36,724 nucleotides of DNA, taken from a bacterium. GTDB lineage: Bacteria > Planctomycetota > B15-G4. How positions within the stretch are numbered: the first letter of the stretch is position 1; each line of letters opens with the position of its first letter. Shown in pieces: positions 9,091 to 18,342 of this stretch. The stretch is from the NCBI GenBank assembly GCA_030428785.1, contig JAUIEF010000031.1, forward strand, positions 1 through 36,724, given 5' to 3'. The notes beneath the pieces were generated by a model. That model had not been told where the DNA came from and did not search any database. It saw only the letters and a program-made list of their open reading frames with translations. Both the position numbers and the translations under genes were made by a program.

Positions 9091-9113
9091 GCCCGGTCGT
9101 CCTCGAACCGGGC
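9091..9113 (+). other. Leader hairpin 2 (perfect 7-bp stem), abutting hairpin 1
   Basis: GCCCGGT (9091-9097) pairs exactly with ACCGGGC (9107-9113), again with a 9-nt loop, and starts at the base after hairpin 1. A short C-run follows at 9115-9120, not a T-run. Together the pair forms a double hairpin 21 nt before the EptA-like GTG. Confidence 0.45.
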
Positions 9114-9134
9114 TCCCCCCGGGAACCGTCGTCC

Positions 9135-10724
9135 GTGCCCCGCGTCCAGCTCTCCGCCCGCACCGCCGCGGTGCTCGTCGCCGTGTTCCTCGCCGGCCCC
9201 GCCAACGCGCCGCTGTGGCGGACCGTGGCCACGGAGGCCGCGGAGCACGCCCTGGCCGTCGGCGCGGCCTTCTTGCTGACGCTCCTCGCGATCTACGTCC
9301 TGCTGCTCCAGGCCCTGGCCTGGCCGCGGGTCTTCAAGCCCGTTGCGGGCCTCCTCCTCGTGATCTCGGCGGTGTGCTCGGGGTTCATGGGCCGCTACGG
9401 CGTGCTCATCGACGGCGAGATGATCCGCAACGTGCTCGAGACGGACGCGGCGGAGGCCGGTGAGCTGGTCTCCACGGGCCTCCTGCTCCACGTGCTCGGT
9501 TGGGGCGTCCTCCCCGCGCTGCTCCTCGCAACGGCCCGGCTCCGCTACGACACGTTCCGGCGCGAGTGCGGCCGCCGAGCGCTCAACGTCGGGTGCTGCT
9601 TCCTCGCGGCCGCCGGTGTCGTCGTGCCCACCTACCGCGAGGCGTCGTTCTTCGTGCGAGAGCATGGAGAGGTCCGGCTCATGGTCAACCCCGTCTCCCC
9701 GCTGATCGCGCTGGCCCGCCACGGCGAAGCGGACGTCGCGATGCGTGAGCTGCGGACCGTGGGGGCGGACGCCTCCCGCGCCGAGCAGCCGCGGCGGACG
9801 CTCTTCGTGTTCGTCGTCGGCGAGACTGCGACCGCCTCGCACTTCGCGCTCAACGGCTACCGGCGGGACACGAACCCCGAGCTCTCGGCCGCGGAGATCG
9901 TGAACTTCCCTGACGTCCACGCCTGCGGCACGTCGACCGCGCTCTCCGTGCCGTGCATGTTCTCGGCGCGCCCGCGGGAATCGTTCGCCCCCGACCGGGA
10001 AACGGCCCGCGAGAACCTGCTGGACATCCTGCAACGGACCGGGATCGACGTGCTCTGGCGGGACAACAACTCGGGCTGCAAGGGCGTCTGCGACCGGGTG
10101 GAGTACGAGGACGTCGCCGCCGACTGCGACGACCGCTTCCGCACCGGCCGCGCCGGGTGTTTCGACGAGGCCCTCCTGACCGGCCTGCTCCCGTGGTGGG
10201 ACGGCCGGGACGGCGACGCGTTCGTCGTGCTCCACCAGAAGGGGAGCCACGGCCCCGCCTACTCCCGGCGGACTCCGCCCGAGTTCAAGCGATTCCTGCC
10301 GGAGTGCGAAGCGGCGGACGTGCTCGCCTGCGAGACGGAGCTGCTGGTCAACGCCTACGACAACACCATCCTCTACACCGACCACGTGCTCGCCGCGCTC
10401 ATCCGGCTGCTCGACACGTATGGCGACGACGTGGACACGGCCATGCTCTACGTCTCCGACCACGGGGAGTCGCTGGGCGAGAACGGCGTGTACCTGCACG
10501 GCTTCCCGTACTGGCTCGCGCCGGAGGAGCAGACGCACGTGCCGATGGTGTTCTGGGGCTCGGACACGTTCTTCGCGAGCCGCGGCATCCGGCGCGAGGA
10601 CCTCGACCGCGAGCGCCGGCAGCCGCTGAGTCACGACAACCTCTTCCACAGCGTCCTCGGGCTGCTCGACGTCCGGACATCCGTCTACGACGCCGCGCTC
10701 GACGTGTTCTCCGCGTGTCGTTGA
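9135..10724 (+). CDS. eptA: EptA-like phosphoethanolamine:lipid A transferase
   Basis: The predicted product has 529 aa, starting at GTG 9135 with no clear ribosome-binding site. Family members move phosphoethanolamine from phosphatidylethanolamine to lipid A on the periplasmic face of the inner membrane, lowering surface charge and binding of polymyxin-type cationic peptides. The N-terminal ~190 residues hold about five membrane segments (e.g. HALAVGAAFLLTLLAIYVLL). The periplasmic hydrolase domain keeps the expected active-site set: Glu230 in VVGETATASH, nucleophile Thr266 in ACGTSTALSVPCMFS, Asp442-His443 in VSDHGESLGENG, and His468 in EEQTHVPM. Six cysteines in NSGCKGVC, DCDD, GCFDE, PECEAADVLACE sit where EptA/MCR proteins carry disulfides. 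The length matches EptA (about 540). It is the first gene of the island. Lipid A as acceptor is inferred from family; this does not make it an mcr gene. Confidence 0.92.
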   Translation: MPRVQLSARTAAVLVAVFLAGPANAPLWRTVATEAAEHALAVGAAFLLTLLAIYVLLLQALAWPRVFKPVAGLLLVISAVCSGFMGRYGVLIDGEMIRNVLETDAAEAGELVSTGLLLHVLGWGVLPALLLATARLRYDTFRRECGRRALNVGCCFLAAAGVVVPTYREASFFVREHGEVRLMVNPVSPLIALARHGEADVAMRELRTVGADASRAEQPRRTLFVFVVGETATASHFALNGYRRDTNPELSAAEIVNFPDVHACGTSTALSVPCMFSARPRESFAPDRETARENLLDILQRTGIDVLWRDNNSGCKGVCDRVEYEDVAADCDDRFRTGRAGCFDEALLTGLLPWWDGRDGDAFVVLHQKGSHGPAYSRRTPPEFKRFLPECEAADVLACETELLVNAYDNTILYTDHVLAALIRLLDTYGDDVDTAMLYVSDHGESLGENGVYLHGFPYWLAPEEQTHVPMVFWGSDTFFASRGIRREDLDRERRQPLSHDNLFHSVLGLLDVRTSVYDAALDVFSACR

Positions 10725-10732
10725 TTATGCGA

Positions 10733-10766
10733 GCGTGACGTGGGGGTCATGAATCACACGTCACGC
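10733..10766 (+). terminator. Perfect 10-bp stem hairpin after eptA
   Basis: GCGTGACGTG (10733-10742) pairs exactly with CACGTCACGC (10757-10766) over a 14-nt loop, starting 9 bp after the eptA stop. There is no T-run. It is probably a terminator separating eptA from the next transcription unit; the symmetric sequence could also bind a regulator. Confidence 0.5.
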
Positions 10767-10833
10767 AGCACGTGCGCCGATCCGCGCGAGAGTATCGGGG
10801 TCTCCTCTCCCGGTTCGCCGTACCTCCGCGCCG

Positions 10834-12351
10834 ATGACGACCACTTCCCTGCCTCCCGACACGACCGGCTCGAGACGGACCGCCGCCGTCGGACTCACGT
10901 CCTGCATCGCCCTCGCCGCGGTGTACCTCCTCGCCCTGACCCTGCACCTCGGCTCGGCGCCGGTGACCACCAATGCCGAGGAGCGATGCGTCGACATCGT
11001 CCGCGACATGGAGGCGCGCCACGACTGGATCGTCCCGAAGCGTGACGGCGAGGTCTGGCTCAACAAGCCGCCGCTCGTCTACTGGATCGGCTCGCTGAGC
11101 GCATCGCTCGCGGGCCGGAGCAGCCTGGGCGCGCTCCGCGCGCCGTCGGCGCTCGCCGCCGCGCTGCTCCTGCTGCTCACCGGGATCTGGGCGCGCTCGC
11201 TCCGGCACCACCGGCTCGCGCTCGGGAGCATGCTGCTGCTGATGCTCATGGTCGAGATGTGGTCGCGAGGTCGCGAGCTCACGGTGGAGATGGTGCTCGC
11301 GCTGTGCTGCAACGCGGCGCTGGTCCTGTTCGACCGTATCCACCACCTCGGAGAAAGGCGCCTGCTGCCGGCATGGGCGCTCGCCGTCGCGCTGGCCGTC
11401 GCCACGAAGGCCACCATGGCGATCCTCGTCATCGGGCTCCCGATCTGCGTGAGCGTCTGGAACCGCCATCGTCGGAGCGGCCGGGCGCCGCCCGTGTCGC
11501 GGTGGGCTTGGGCCGGAGCGGCGGTCGCGCTCGGGCTCAGCTGGTACGTCGTCGTGCTCTGGGTCGTGCCCGGGTCGTGGGACCTCTTCCGCAACGCGCT
11601 CCTGCTGCCGTTGGGAGTCGAGACGCCCGGCGGGCCCGCCGTGCACTCGGCGCGCCACTACGAGCCCTGGTACATGGCCTCCGCGTTCTTGCTGAACGGC
11701 GCGGCGCCCGTCTCGCTCCTGCTCCCCGTCGTCGTCTGGCGGGCGGTGCGGACGCGGATGTGGGCGCACGACGAACGGATGCGGTTCGTGGCCGTCATCG
11801 TCTGCTCGCTGCTCGTCGCGTTCTCGATCCTGCCCCAGAAGCGGCCGCACTACCTGCTCTCGACGATGCCCGCGCTCGCGGTTCTGTGCGCCGACTCCCT
11901 CGTCGCCGCGTACGCGCACCGCCGCGCCTGGATCGGGTGGCTCCAGCCGCTGCTCCTCGTGGCGTTGGTCGCGCTGGGAGTGATCTCCACCGCTGCCTGC
12001 GCGTTCTGGTTCGGCGTCGCGCGCGACGGCGGTACCGGCGTGACCGTCGCGGTGATGATCGCGGGATGTGTCGCCTGGGGCTGCGCCTGCTGGCTCGTGG
12101 CGCGGCGTCGGCTCCTCGCCTGCGGCCTCGTGGTCGCCGCGGTCTGGACGGCGTGCCTGCTCACGTACTACGGCGACATCCACGTGTGGCGGAGCCGGAT
12201 CCGCGAGGGCGTGGCCCACGAGCAGCCCGGCTACACCGAGGAGCACTGGCACGCGCTCCGTCATCGCTACCCGCTTCTGCTCGGCTCGTTCGAGCCGCCG
12301 ACGCACGCGCACCGAGACATCGCGCACGCGCGAAAGGGAGCGAGAGGATGA
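10834..12351 (+). CDS. ArnT-like GT-C glycosyltransferase (PMT/GT83 type), integral membrane
   Basis: The predicted product has 505 aa. ArnT-type enzymes transfer a sugar (4-amino-4-deoxy-L-arabinose in enterobacteria) from undecaprenyl phosphate to lipid A in the periplasm. The first periplasmic loop keeps the GT-C signature: an acidic site (TTNAEERCVDIVRDM, where ArnT has DETRYAEISREM), then HDWIVPKRDGEVWLNKPPLVYWI, very close to ArnT. About eleven further hydrophobic segments follow. ILPQKRPHYLLSTMPALAVL matches the K-L-P-Y-Y-LP-PALA block of the family. Its stop overlaps the next gene's ATG (ATGA at 12348-12351), giving an operon with GT2 and DedA genes. The donor sugar is unknown, and no genes for making Ara4N are in the window, so I do not name it arnT. 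A protein O-mannosyltransferase role is the main alternative. Confidence 0.85.
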   Translation: MTTTSLPPDTTGSRRTAAVGLTSCIALAAVYLLALTLHLGSAPVTTNAEERCVDIVRDMEARHDWIVPKRDGEVWLNKPPLVYWIGSLSASLAGRSSLGALRAPSALAAALLLLLTGIWARSLRHHRLALGSMLLLMLMVEMWSRGRELTVEMVLALCCNAALVLFDRIHHLGERRLLPAWALAVALAVATKATMAILVIGLPICVSVWNRHRRSGRAPPVSRWAWAGAAVALGLSWYVVVLWVVPGSWDLFRNALLLPLGVETPGGPAVHSARHYEPWYMASAFLLNGAAPVSLLLPVVVWRAVRTRMWAHDERMRFVAVIVCSLLVAFSILPQKRPHYLLSTMPALAVLCADSLVAAYAHRRAWIGWLQPLLLVALVALGVISTAACAFWFGVARDGGTGVTVAVMIAGCVAWGCACWLVARRRLLACGLVVAAVWTACLLTYYGDIHVWRSRIREGVAHEQPGYTEEHWHALRHRYPLLLGSFEPPTHAHRDIAHARKGARG

Positions 12352-13181
12352 TCGTGCACGTACGCCGCCCCACCCTTTCGGTCGTGCTCCCCTGCTTCGA
12401 CGAGGCGGGCGCCCTCGACACCCTGTGCTGCGAGCTGCTCACGGTGCTCGAGGCCCGGGAGTCCGCCTTCGAGGTGATCCTCGTCGACGACGCGAGCACC
12501 GACGGGACCGCGGACGTCATCCGCGACTGGTGCGAGCGGGACGTCCGGTTCGTCGGCCTGTTCCACGCCGGACGCTTCGGACAGAGCGCGGCGCTGCACA
12601 CCGGTCTGCGGGGCGCCCGGGGTGATGTGCTCGTCACGATGGACGCCGACGGGCAGGCCGACCCCGCCGACATCCCCCGGCTGCTCGCCGGTCTGGAAGG
12701 CGCCGACGTCGCGTGCGGCATCCGACGACGCCGGGCGGACACCGCGCTGAAGCGCGCGGCCTCCCGGGTCGGCAACGGGTTCCGCCGTGCGGTCACGGGC
12801 GACGCGACCACGGACGCGGGCTGCACCTTCCGCGCGATGTCGCGCCGCGCGGTCGCCGAGCTCCCGACCTTCGACGGCTCCCACCGGTTCCTCCCCGCGC
12901 TGCTCCGCATGCAGGGACGGCGGATCGTGGAGGTCGACGTCTCGCACCGGCCGCGACGCACGGGCCGGAGCAAGTACGGCATCCGGGACCGGCTCTGGCG
13001 CGGCATCCTGGACTGCCTCGCCATGCTCTGGTGGCGCCGTCGCGCGCTCCCGTCCGAACGGCTCGTGAGCACGGGCGGCCCGACGACCGTGCACGCGTCC
13101 CGCGGGGCGCGCAGCCCCGGCTTCCGGACGGCGCGACACGTCGCCCTGTCGACCACGGAGCGCCCGGGGGCTCGCTCGTGA
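12348..13181 (+). CDS. GT2 polyprenyl-phosphate glycosyltransferase (ArnC/DPM1-like)
   Basis: The predicted product has 277 aa. Such enzymes load a nucleotide-activated sugar onto undecaprenyl phosphate at the cytoplasmic face, making the donor used by GT-C enzymes like the one just upstream. The fold is clear: LSVVLPCFDEAGALDTL at the start, VILVDDASTDGTADVI for nucleotide binding, and the metal-binding DAD (Asp99-Ala-Asp101) in TMDADGQADP. GCTFRAMSRRAVAELP and RPRRTGRSKYGIRDRL are typical of the DPM1/ArnC branch. There is no C-terminal membrane pair, so it resembles the soluble DPM1 type rather than ArnC. The last ~45 residues (after WWRRRALPSE) are an arginine-rich tail I cannot match. ATG 12348 overlaps the previous stop and has a purine-rich AAAGGGAGCGAGAGG upstream. 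Its stop overlaps the next GTG. Confidence 0.88.
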   Translation: MIVHVRRPTLSVVLPCFDEAGALDTLCCELLTVLEARESAFEVILVDDASTDGTADVIRDWCERDVRFVGLFHAGRFGQSAALHTGLRGARGDVLVTMDADGQADPADIPRLLAGLEGADVACGIRRRRADTALKRAASRVGNGFRRAVTGDATTDAGCTFRAMSRRAVAELPTFDGSHRFLPALLRMQGRRIVEVDVSHRPRRTGRSKYGIRDRLWRGILDCLAMLWWRRRALPSERLVSTGGPTTVHASRGARSPGFRTARHVALSTTERPGARS

Positions 13182-13987
13182 CCGCGGTCCGGGAGACCGC
13201 CCCCGACGGGCAGCCGGTCCACCGACCACGCTCCGCGAGCGGGAGAGCGCTCGTCCTGCTGACGGTCGTCGCGGCCGTCGTCGCCTGGCCGCTCCTCGGC
13301 CGGTTCGCACCGGACGCCCTGGACCGGCTCGACGCGGCGATCCGCCGGACCGGCCCCTGGATCGCCCCCACCGTCCTCGCGATGACCGCGGCGGGCGTCG
13401 CGCTCGGCGCCCCCCGACAGCTCGTCGCGCTCCTCGCCGGGCGCTGGCTCGGCTGGACGACGGGCGGCTGCATGACCTACCTGGGCGCCGTCCTCGGCTG
13501 CGCCGCGGCCTTCTGGTGCGCGCGACGCTGGGGGCACGCCCGCGTGCGCCGCTCGCTGGGAGCCCGCGCGGCCCGGCTCGACGGGCTGGTCGGCGAGCAC
13601 GGTCTCGTCATCACGCTCCTCATGCGCGTCGCGCCGGTCGGCAACTGCCAGTTCACGAACCTCGCGCTCGGCATGAGCTCCGTGCGCGGGAGGGACTTCC
13701 TCGTGGGGACGGCCATCGGCATCCTCCCGAGCACGCTGGCGTTCGCGCTGCTGGGCGGCGCGACGCAGGAGAGCCCGACGACGCGGATCGTGTCGGCGTC
13801 GGTGCTGCTCCTCGCGTCCTGCGGGCTGGTGCTCGCGTTTCGTCGGCACGCGAACCGGCTGCGCGAGGTGACGCGGGAGGTCTCCGGCGGGACCGCCCGA
13901 GCCGTCACCCGTCTCCGCGCGGCGCTTGCTCCCCGTGCGCGGAGCGACCGCGCGACGCGTACATCCAGTACACGCCCGGCAGGATGA
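13178..13987 (+). CDS. DedA/TVP38-TMEM64 (VTT-domain) membrane protein
   Basis: The predicted product has 269 aa. Start GTG at 13178 overlaps the GT2 stop (GTGA). Five or six hydrophobic segments surround a VTT/SNARE-associated core: [16 protein letters not shown], then [17 protein letters not shown], and [20 protein letters not shown] with [18 protein letters not shown]. This is the R-x-x-P ... G-x-x-P pattern of the family. Members of the wider DedA group recycle undecaprenyl phosphate across the membrane, and some are linked to polymyxin resistance. That fits an operon whose two upstream enzymes would use that carrier, but is inference here. The last ~27 codons (13905-13987) overlap the convergent RND pump gene and encode an Arg/Ser/Thr-rich tail, suggesting that an earlier stop was lost. 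Confidence 0.8.
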   Translation: MTAVRETAPDGQPVHRPRSASGRALVLLTVVAAVVAWPLLGRFAPDALDRLDAAIRRTGPWIAPTVLAMTAAGVALGAPRQLVALLAGRWLGWTTGGCMTYLGAVLGCAAAFWCARRWGHARVRRSLGARAARLDGLVGEHGLVITLLMRVAPVGNCQFTNLALGMSSVRGRDFLVGTAIGILPSTLAFALLGGATQESPTTRIVSASVLLLASCGLVLAFRRHANRLREVTREVSGGTARAVTRLRAALAPRARSDRATRTSSTRPAG

Positions 13988-16900
13988 ACAGCGTGAGGAG
14001 CGTCGCCGTCGCCAGCCCGCCGACGATGACGATCGCCATGGGGTACTCGATCTCGTGACCGGGCTTGTTCCCTGCGAGCACGAGCGGCAGCAGCGCGAAG
14101 CCGGCGGTGAGCGACGTCATGAGGATCGGGGCGAGGCGCTCGCGCGCGCCGCGCAGCACGAGATCGCGTCCGAGCGGCACGCCCTCCTCGTCCCGCAGGT
14201 GCGCGTAGTGGCTCATGAGCATGATCGCGTTCCGGCTCGCGATGCCGAACACCGTGATGCAGCCGATGAGGGACCCGAGCGAGAGCGTGCCGCCCCCCAC
14301 CCAAGCCCCGGCGATGCACCCGATGAGCGAGAACGGCAGCGCGAGCAGTACGAGCATCGCCAGCCCCCACGACGAGAAGCTCACCTGCAGCAGGACGAGG
14401 ATCCCCGCCAGCGACGCGAGCGCGATCCCCACCAGGCGGTCCTGCGCAGCCTGTCGCGCGGCGAACTCCCCCAGCAGCTCGACGTGGTAGCCCTGCGGGT
14501 GCCCGAGGTCCTCGAGCCGCGACTGCACGTCCCGCGCCACGCGCCCGAGGTCCCGGCCGCGCACGTTGCACGTCACGTCGATCCGGCGTGACGCGTTCTC
14601 GCGCTTGATCATGTTCGGCGCCGGGGAGACGCGGATCTCGGCCAGCGCCCCCAGCGCCACCGGCCGCCCGGACGGCGTGTCCACGAGCACGTCGCGCAGC
14701 GCGTCGGGGCTCGCCCGGACCTCCGGGACGCCTCGGACGGCGACGTCGAAGACGGCCTGCTCGTCGAAGAACTGTCCCACAGTCCGTCCGCGGACGAGCG
14801 TCGTGAGCGCGCGCCGCGCGGCGCCGAGCTGCACGCCGTGCTGCGCGAGCGCCTCGGGCTCCCAGCGGACCTCGATCTGCGGCACCTGCACCTGCGGCTC
14901 GACGTGGAGGTCGATCACGCCGGGGACGTCCGCGAGCCGCTCCGCGACCACCTGCGCCCGCTCACGGAGCGTCCCGAGCTCCGGACCGAAGATGCGCACG
15001 ACGATGCTCGCGCTCGCGCCCGAGAGCACCTCCTTCACGCGCTCCTTGAGGTACGTCAGCACGTCGCGGTAGAGGCCGGGGTACCCGTCCACGACCTCCT
15101 GGATGTGCTGCACGGTCGACGGGTAGTCGACCTCGGGGTCGATGCTGATCCAGAGCTCGGTGAAGTTGGGGCCCACGACCTCGTCGGCCACCTCGGCGCG
15201 CCCGATGTGGGCGCCGAAGTTCCTCACCCCGGGGATCGCCCGCAGCTCCTCGCTCACGCGGATCGTGCTCCGGGTCATCGCGTCGAGCGAGGTGCCGGGC
15301 TTCCCGACCCAGTGCATGAGGAAGTCGCGCTCCTGGAACTCGGGCAGGAATTCCTCGCCGAGGGAGCGCGCGCTGAGACCCGCGACGAGCATGGCGGCGA
15401 GGAGCGCGGCGGCGAGCGCCCGCGGACGGAAGACGACGCTCCGGAGGACGCGCTCGTAGACGCGGTGCAGCAGCCCGACCAGCGGGGACTCGCGACGCTC
15501 GCGCGAGCTGCCGGACAGCAGCGAGTACGCGAGCGCCGGCACCACCGTCAGCGCCACGAGCAGCGACGCCAGGATCGCCAGCACGTAGGCCGAGGCGAGC
15601 GGCCGGAAGAACGCGCCCGCGAGCCCCTCGAGGAAGAAGACCGGCACGAGCACGATGACGACGATCATGCTGCCGAAGACCACGGCGCTTCGCACCTCGA
15701 GCGACGCCTCGACGACGACTCGGAACGGGTTCTCCGGGCGGTCCGACCGCGCGTTGAGGCGCAGCCGGCGGACGATGTTCTCGACGTCGATGATCGCGTC
15801 GTCCACCACCTCGCCGAGCGCGATGACGAGCCCCGCGAGCACCATCGTGTTCACGGTCGCCCCCTGCCACGAGAGCACGGCGACCGCCACGACGAGCGAC
15901 AGCGGGATGGCGACCGAGCTGATGACCGCCGTGCGCCAGTCGTACAGGAACAGCACCAGGATCACGACGACGAGCACGCAGCCGATCCAGAGCGCGCGCG
16001 AGAGGTTGTCGAGCGCGATCTCGATGAAGGTGGCCGGCCGGAAGATGGTCGTGTCGACCTCCACGCCGTCCAGCCCCGGCCGCAGCGCGTCGAACGCCGC
16101 CTCCACGCCGCGCGTCACCTGCAACGTGTTGCCCCACGGCTCCTTCTCGACGATCAGCAGGATGCCCGGGCCGTCGTCGATCACGGCCTCGCCGATGGGC
16201 GCGGGCCAGTCCTCGACGACCTCCGTGACGTCTCCGAGCAGGAGCGGCCTCTCGACGGCGGGCGCCGTCGCCCCGACCGCTCGCGGCGCGACGGGGATCA
16301 CCGCGTCCGCGAGGTCCTCCGGGCTCCCGAGCTGCGAGCGGTGCCGCACCGAGAGCCGCTGGTTCGGGGTGTCGACGAAGCCGCCCGTGCTCAGGTCCGC
16401 GGCCTCCGTCGCCGCGCGCACGACCTGATCGAGGCTCACGCCGTTCGCGTCGAGCCGCGCGGGGTCCACGAGCACCTGGAACTGGCGATCGCGCTGGCCC
16501 CAGATGGCCACGTTGGCCACGCCGGGGACGGCCATGAGCCGCGGCCGGATGGTCCAGCGCGCGAGCGTCGAGAGCGCCATGCGGTCGAGGTCGGGCGCGG
16601 TGAGACCGACCTTGAGCACGCGGCTCGTCGCGGAGAGCGGCGAGAGCAGGACGGGCGGCGCGGCGATCCCCGGGAGCTGCTGCGCCGCCAACGACAGGCG
16701 CTCCTGCACGAGCTGGCGCGCCTCCATGAGGTCCGCGCCCTGCTCCAGGATGAGCACGATCGACGAGAGTCCCTCGACGGACTTCGAGCGGATGACGTCG
16801 AGCCACGGCGTGCCGTGGAGCGTCGACTCGAGCGGGACGCTCACGAGGCTCTCGACCTCCGCGGCGGAGAGGCCGGGCGCCTCCGTCTGGATCTCGATGA

Positions 16901-17036
16901 GCGGCGGCGAGAACTCCGGGAACACGTCGAGCGGCAGGTCGTCCGCGGTCCGGATGCCGACGATCATCAGGAGGACCGCCAGGCACGTCACGGGCACCCG
17001 CAGGCGGATGGCGTTCTCCACGATCCAGCGGATCAT
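13905..17036 (-). CDS. RND efflux transporter, CusA/CzcA (heavy-metal) type
   Basis: The predicted product has 1043 aa and is the inner-membrane proton-driven pump of a tripartite exporter. TM1 is preceded by [38 protein letters not shown] and the [19 protein letters not shown] porter region match the heavy-metal RND family. TM4 carries the charged proton-relay segment [17 protein letters not shown] (Glu409, Asp412, Asp413, Asp417, Glu419). The second half repeats the architecture and ends with [12 protein letters not shown]. Length is normal. It is the last gene of an OMF-MFP-RND operon, 28 bp after the MFP gene. The divergent two-component pair next to it is the likely regulator. Substrate class is by family; metal ion versus organic cation cannot be settled by sequence alone. 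Its 3' end overlaps the convergent DedA gene by 83 bp. Confidence 0.92.
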   Translation of the reverse strand: MIRWIVENAIRLRVPVTCLAVLLMIVGIRTADDLPLDVFPEFSPPLIEIQTEAPGLSAAEVESLVSVPLESTLHGTPWLDVIRSKSVEGLSSIVLILEQGADLMEARQLVQERLSLAAQQLPGIAAPPVLLSPLSATSRVLKVGLTAPDLDRMALSTLARWTIRPRLMAVPGVANVAIWGQRDRQFQVLVDPARLDANGVSLDQVVRAATEAADLSTGGFVDTPNQRLSVRHRSQLGSPEDLADAVIPVAPRAVGATAPAVERPLLLGDVTEVVEDWPAPIGEAVIDDGPGILLIVEKEPWGNTLQVTRGVEAAFDALRPGLDGVEVDTTIFRPATFIEIALDNLSRALWIGCVLVVVILVLFLYDWRTAVISSVAIPLSLVVAVAVLSWQGATVNTMVLAGLVIALGEVVDDAIIDVENIVRRLRLNARSDRPENPFRVVVEASLEVRSAVVFGSMIVVIVLVPVFFLEGLAGAFFRPLASAYVLAILASLLVALTVVPALAYSLLSGSSRERRESPLVGLLHRVYERVLRSVVFRPRALAAALLAAMLVAGLSARSLGEEFLPEFQERDFLMHWVGKPGTSLDAMTRSTIRVSEELRAIPGVRNFGAHIGRAEVADEVVGPNFTELWISIDPEVDYPSTVQHIQEVVDGYPGLYRDVLTYLKERVKEVLSGASASIVVRIFGPELGTLRERAQVVAERLADVPGVIDLHVEPQVQVPQIEVRWEPEALAQHGVQLGAARRALTTLVRGRTVGQFFDEQAVFDVAVRGVPEVRASPDALRDVLVDTPSGRPVALGALAEIRVSPAPNMIKRENASRRIDVTCNVRGRDLGRVARDVQSRLEDLGHPQGYHVELLGEFAARQAAQDRLVGIALASLAGILVLLQVSFSSWGLAMLVLLALPFSLIGCIAGAWVGGGTLSLGSLIGCITVFGIASRNAIMLMSHYAHLRDEEGVPLGRDLVLRGARERLAPILMTSLTAGFALLPLVLAGNKPGHEIEYPMAIVIVGGLATATLLTLFILPGVYWMYASRGRSAHGEQAPRGDG

Positions 17037-17064
17037 CGCCGGCGCTCCTCCGTGCTCGGCCGCG

Positions 17065-18342
17065 TCATGAGCCGATGCCGAACTCGGCGCCGAAGAGCTC
17101 CGGCGCGCCCTCGGTCACGACGAGCGTCCCGACGTCGAGGCCGGGCTGGATCTCCGCGAGCCCGTCCGTGACGCGCCGGAGGTCGACGCGCGTCCGGCGG
17201 TACGTGAGGTCGGCGACGCGCGCGTACACCCAGGTGCCGCCCTGCGCGTCGAACACGACGGCGCTCCACGGCACGACGAGCGCGTCCGCGACGGCCTGCG
17301 TCGGCACCCGGACGGTCACGCGCTGGCCGGGGACCCACGCGCCGTCCGGGTTCGGCAGCGCGTACCAGAGATCGACGGTGGCGCGTGCGGGATCCGCGGC
17401 GGGTGGACCGTCCACGGGCAGGACCTCCCGACCGGGCGCGGCGGCATCCGGCGCCTCCCCGGACCGGAGCGGTGCGAGCGTCGCGGCGAGCGAGCCGTCG
17501 AGGCGCGGGAGCGTCGCCGCGTGCACGGGGACGCGGACCCACAGCGGGTCGTGCCGCTCGATCCGGAAGAGCGACGCGCCGGGACCGATCACCTGTCCTT
17601 CGCCGACCCGCACGTCGACGAGCACCCCGTCGAGGGGGGCGACCGCCGCGAACACCTCGTCCGCGTCATCCGGAGCGCCCACCGAGAGCGACTCCAGGAG
17701 GTCGCGCTCGCCGAGCGCCGCCTCGTGCTCGACACGCGCCCGATCCCGCTCGGCGAGCGCCTCGTCGCGGATCCGGGCGGACCCCGCGTCGGCCTCGAGC
17801 AGCGACGCGGCGCGGGAGAGCGCGAGCTCCGCCGCCTCGAGCCGGACCGCGGCCGTCGCGACCGCGCGCGCCGCCGCGATCCTCGCGCGCGACAGGTCCA
17901 TCTCCAGCTGTTGCGCCAGCAGACGTTCGGCCGCCGTCATGCCGAGCGCCCCCTCCTCGAGCGCGACCAGTGGCAGGAGCTCGAGCACGGTCTCCCCGGC
18001 GGAGACGTGCCGGCCCGCGGGCGGGAGCGCGTCGCCCGCCGCGCGGACGCGCGCCGCGAACGGGCTCGTCACCGAGAGCGAGCCGCCCGGGGGGACGGTC
18101 AGCTCGGCGGCCGAGGCCACGGTCTCCCGCAGCGAGCTGACGCGCGCGGCGGCGGTGCGTATGCCGAGCCGCCGCTCCGCGTCCGGCGTCAGCGTCACCG
18201 TCGAGACCCCCTCCTCCGGCGCGGCGACGACCGCCGGCGCGCCTCCTCCGGCCGAGGCCTCGGCGGGCTCGACCGAGCACCCGACCGCCAGGCAGAGAGC
18301 GGCGAGGGCGACGACGGCGCGGCTGCGGTGCGACCAGATCAC
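17065..18342 (-). CDS. Membrane fusion protein (HlyD/CusB-like adaptor), lipoprotein
   Basis: The predicted product has 425 aa and is the periplasmic adaptor joining the RND pump to the outer-membrane channel. The start is GTG at 18342, overlapping the upstream OMF stop (GTGA on the minus strand). The N-terminus has a lipoprotein signal with lipobox LAVGC (Cys22). Domains in order: a half-lipoyl/barrel region ([20 protein letters not shown]), a long alanine-rich alpha-hairpin (about 130-215), the second lipoyl half ([22 protein letters not shown]), a beta-barrel ([15 protein letters not shown]) and a membrane-proximal part with [22 protein letters not shown]. No His/Met-rich metal-binding N-terminal segment like that of CusB is visible, so metal specificity is less certain. 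It is followed 28 bp later by the RND gene. Confidence 0.9.
   Translation of the reverse strand: MIWSHRSRAVVALAALCLAVGCSVEPAEASAGGGAPAVVAAPEEGVSTVTLTPDAERRLGIRTAAARVSSLRETVASAAELTVPPGGSLSVTSPFAARVRAAGDALPPAGRHVSAGETVLELLPLVALEEGALGMTAAERLLAQQLEMDLSRARIAAARAVATAAVRLEAAELALSRAASLLEADAGSARIRDEALAERDRARVEHEAALGERDLLESLSVGAPDDADEVFAAVAPLDGVLVDVRVGEGQVIGPGASLFRIERHDPLWVRVPVHAATLPRLDGSLAATLAPLRSGEAPDAAAPGREVLPVDGPPAADPARATVDLWYALPNPDGAWVPGQRVTVRVPTQAVADALVVPWSAVVFDAQGGTWVYARVADLTYRRTRVDLRRVTDGLAEIQPGLDVGTLVVTEGAPELFGAEFGIGS

Noticed and set aside
9135..10724. Naming the phosphoethanolamine transferase as an mcr resistance gene
   Set aside because: The active-site motifs are shared by all EptA-type enzymes; nothing places it within the plasmid-borne MCR group.
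14838..17171. 777-codon plus-strand frame over the RND pump gene
   Set aside because: Highly charged composition and no family motif; the minus strand encodes an unmistakable RND pump.
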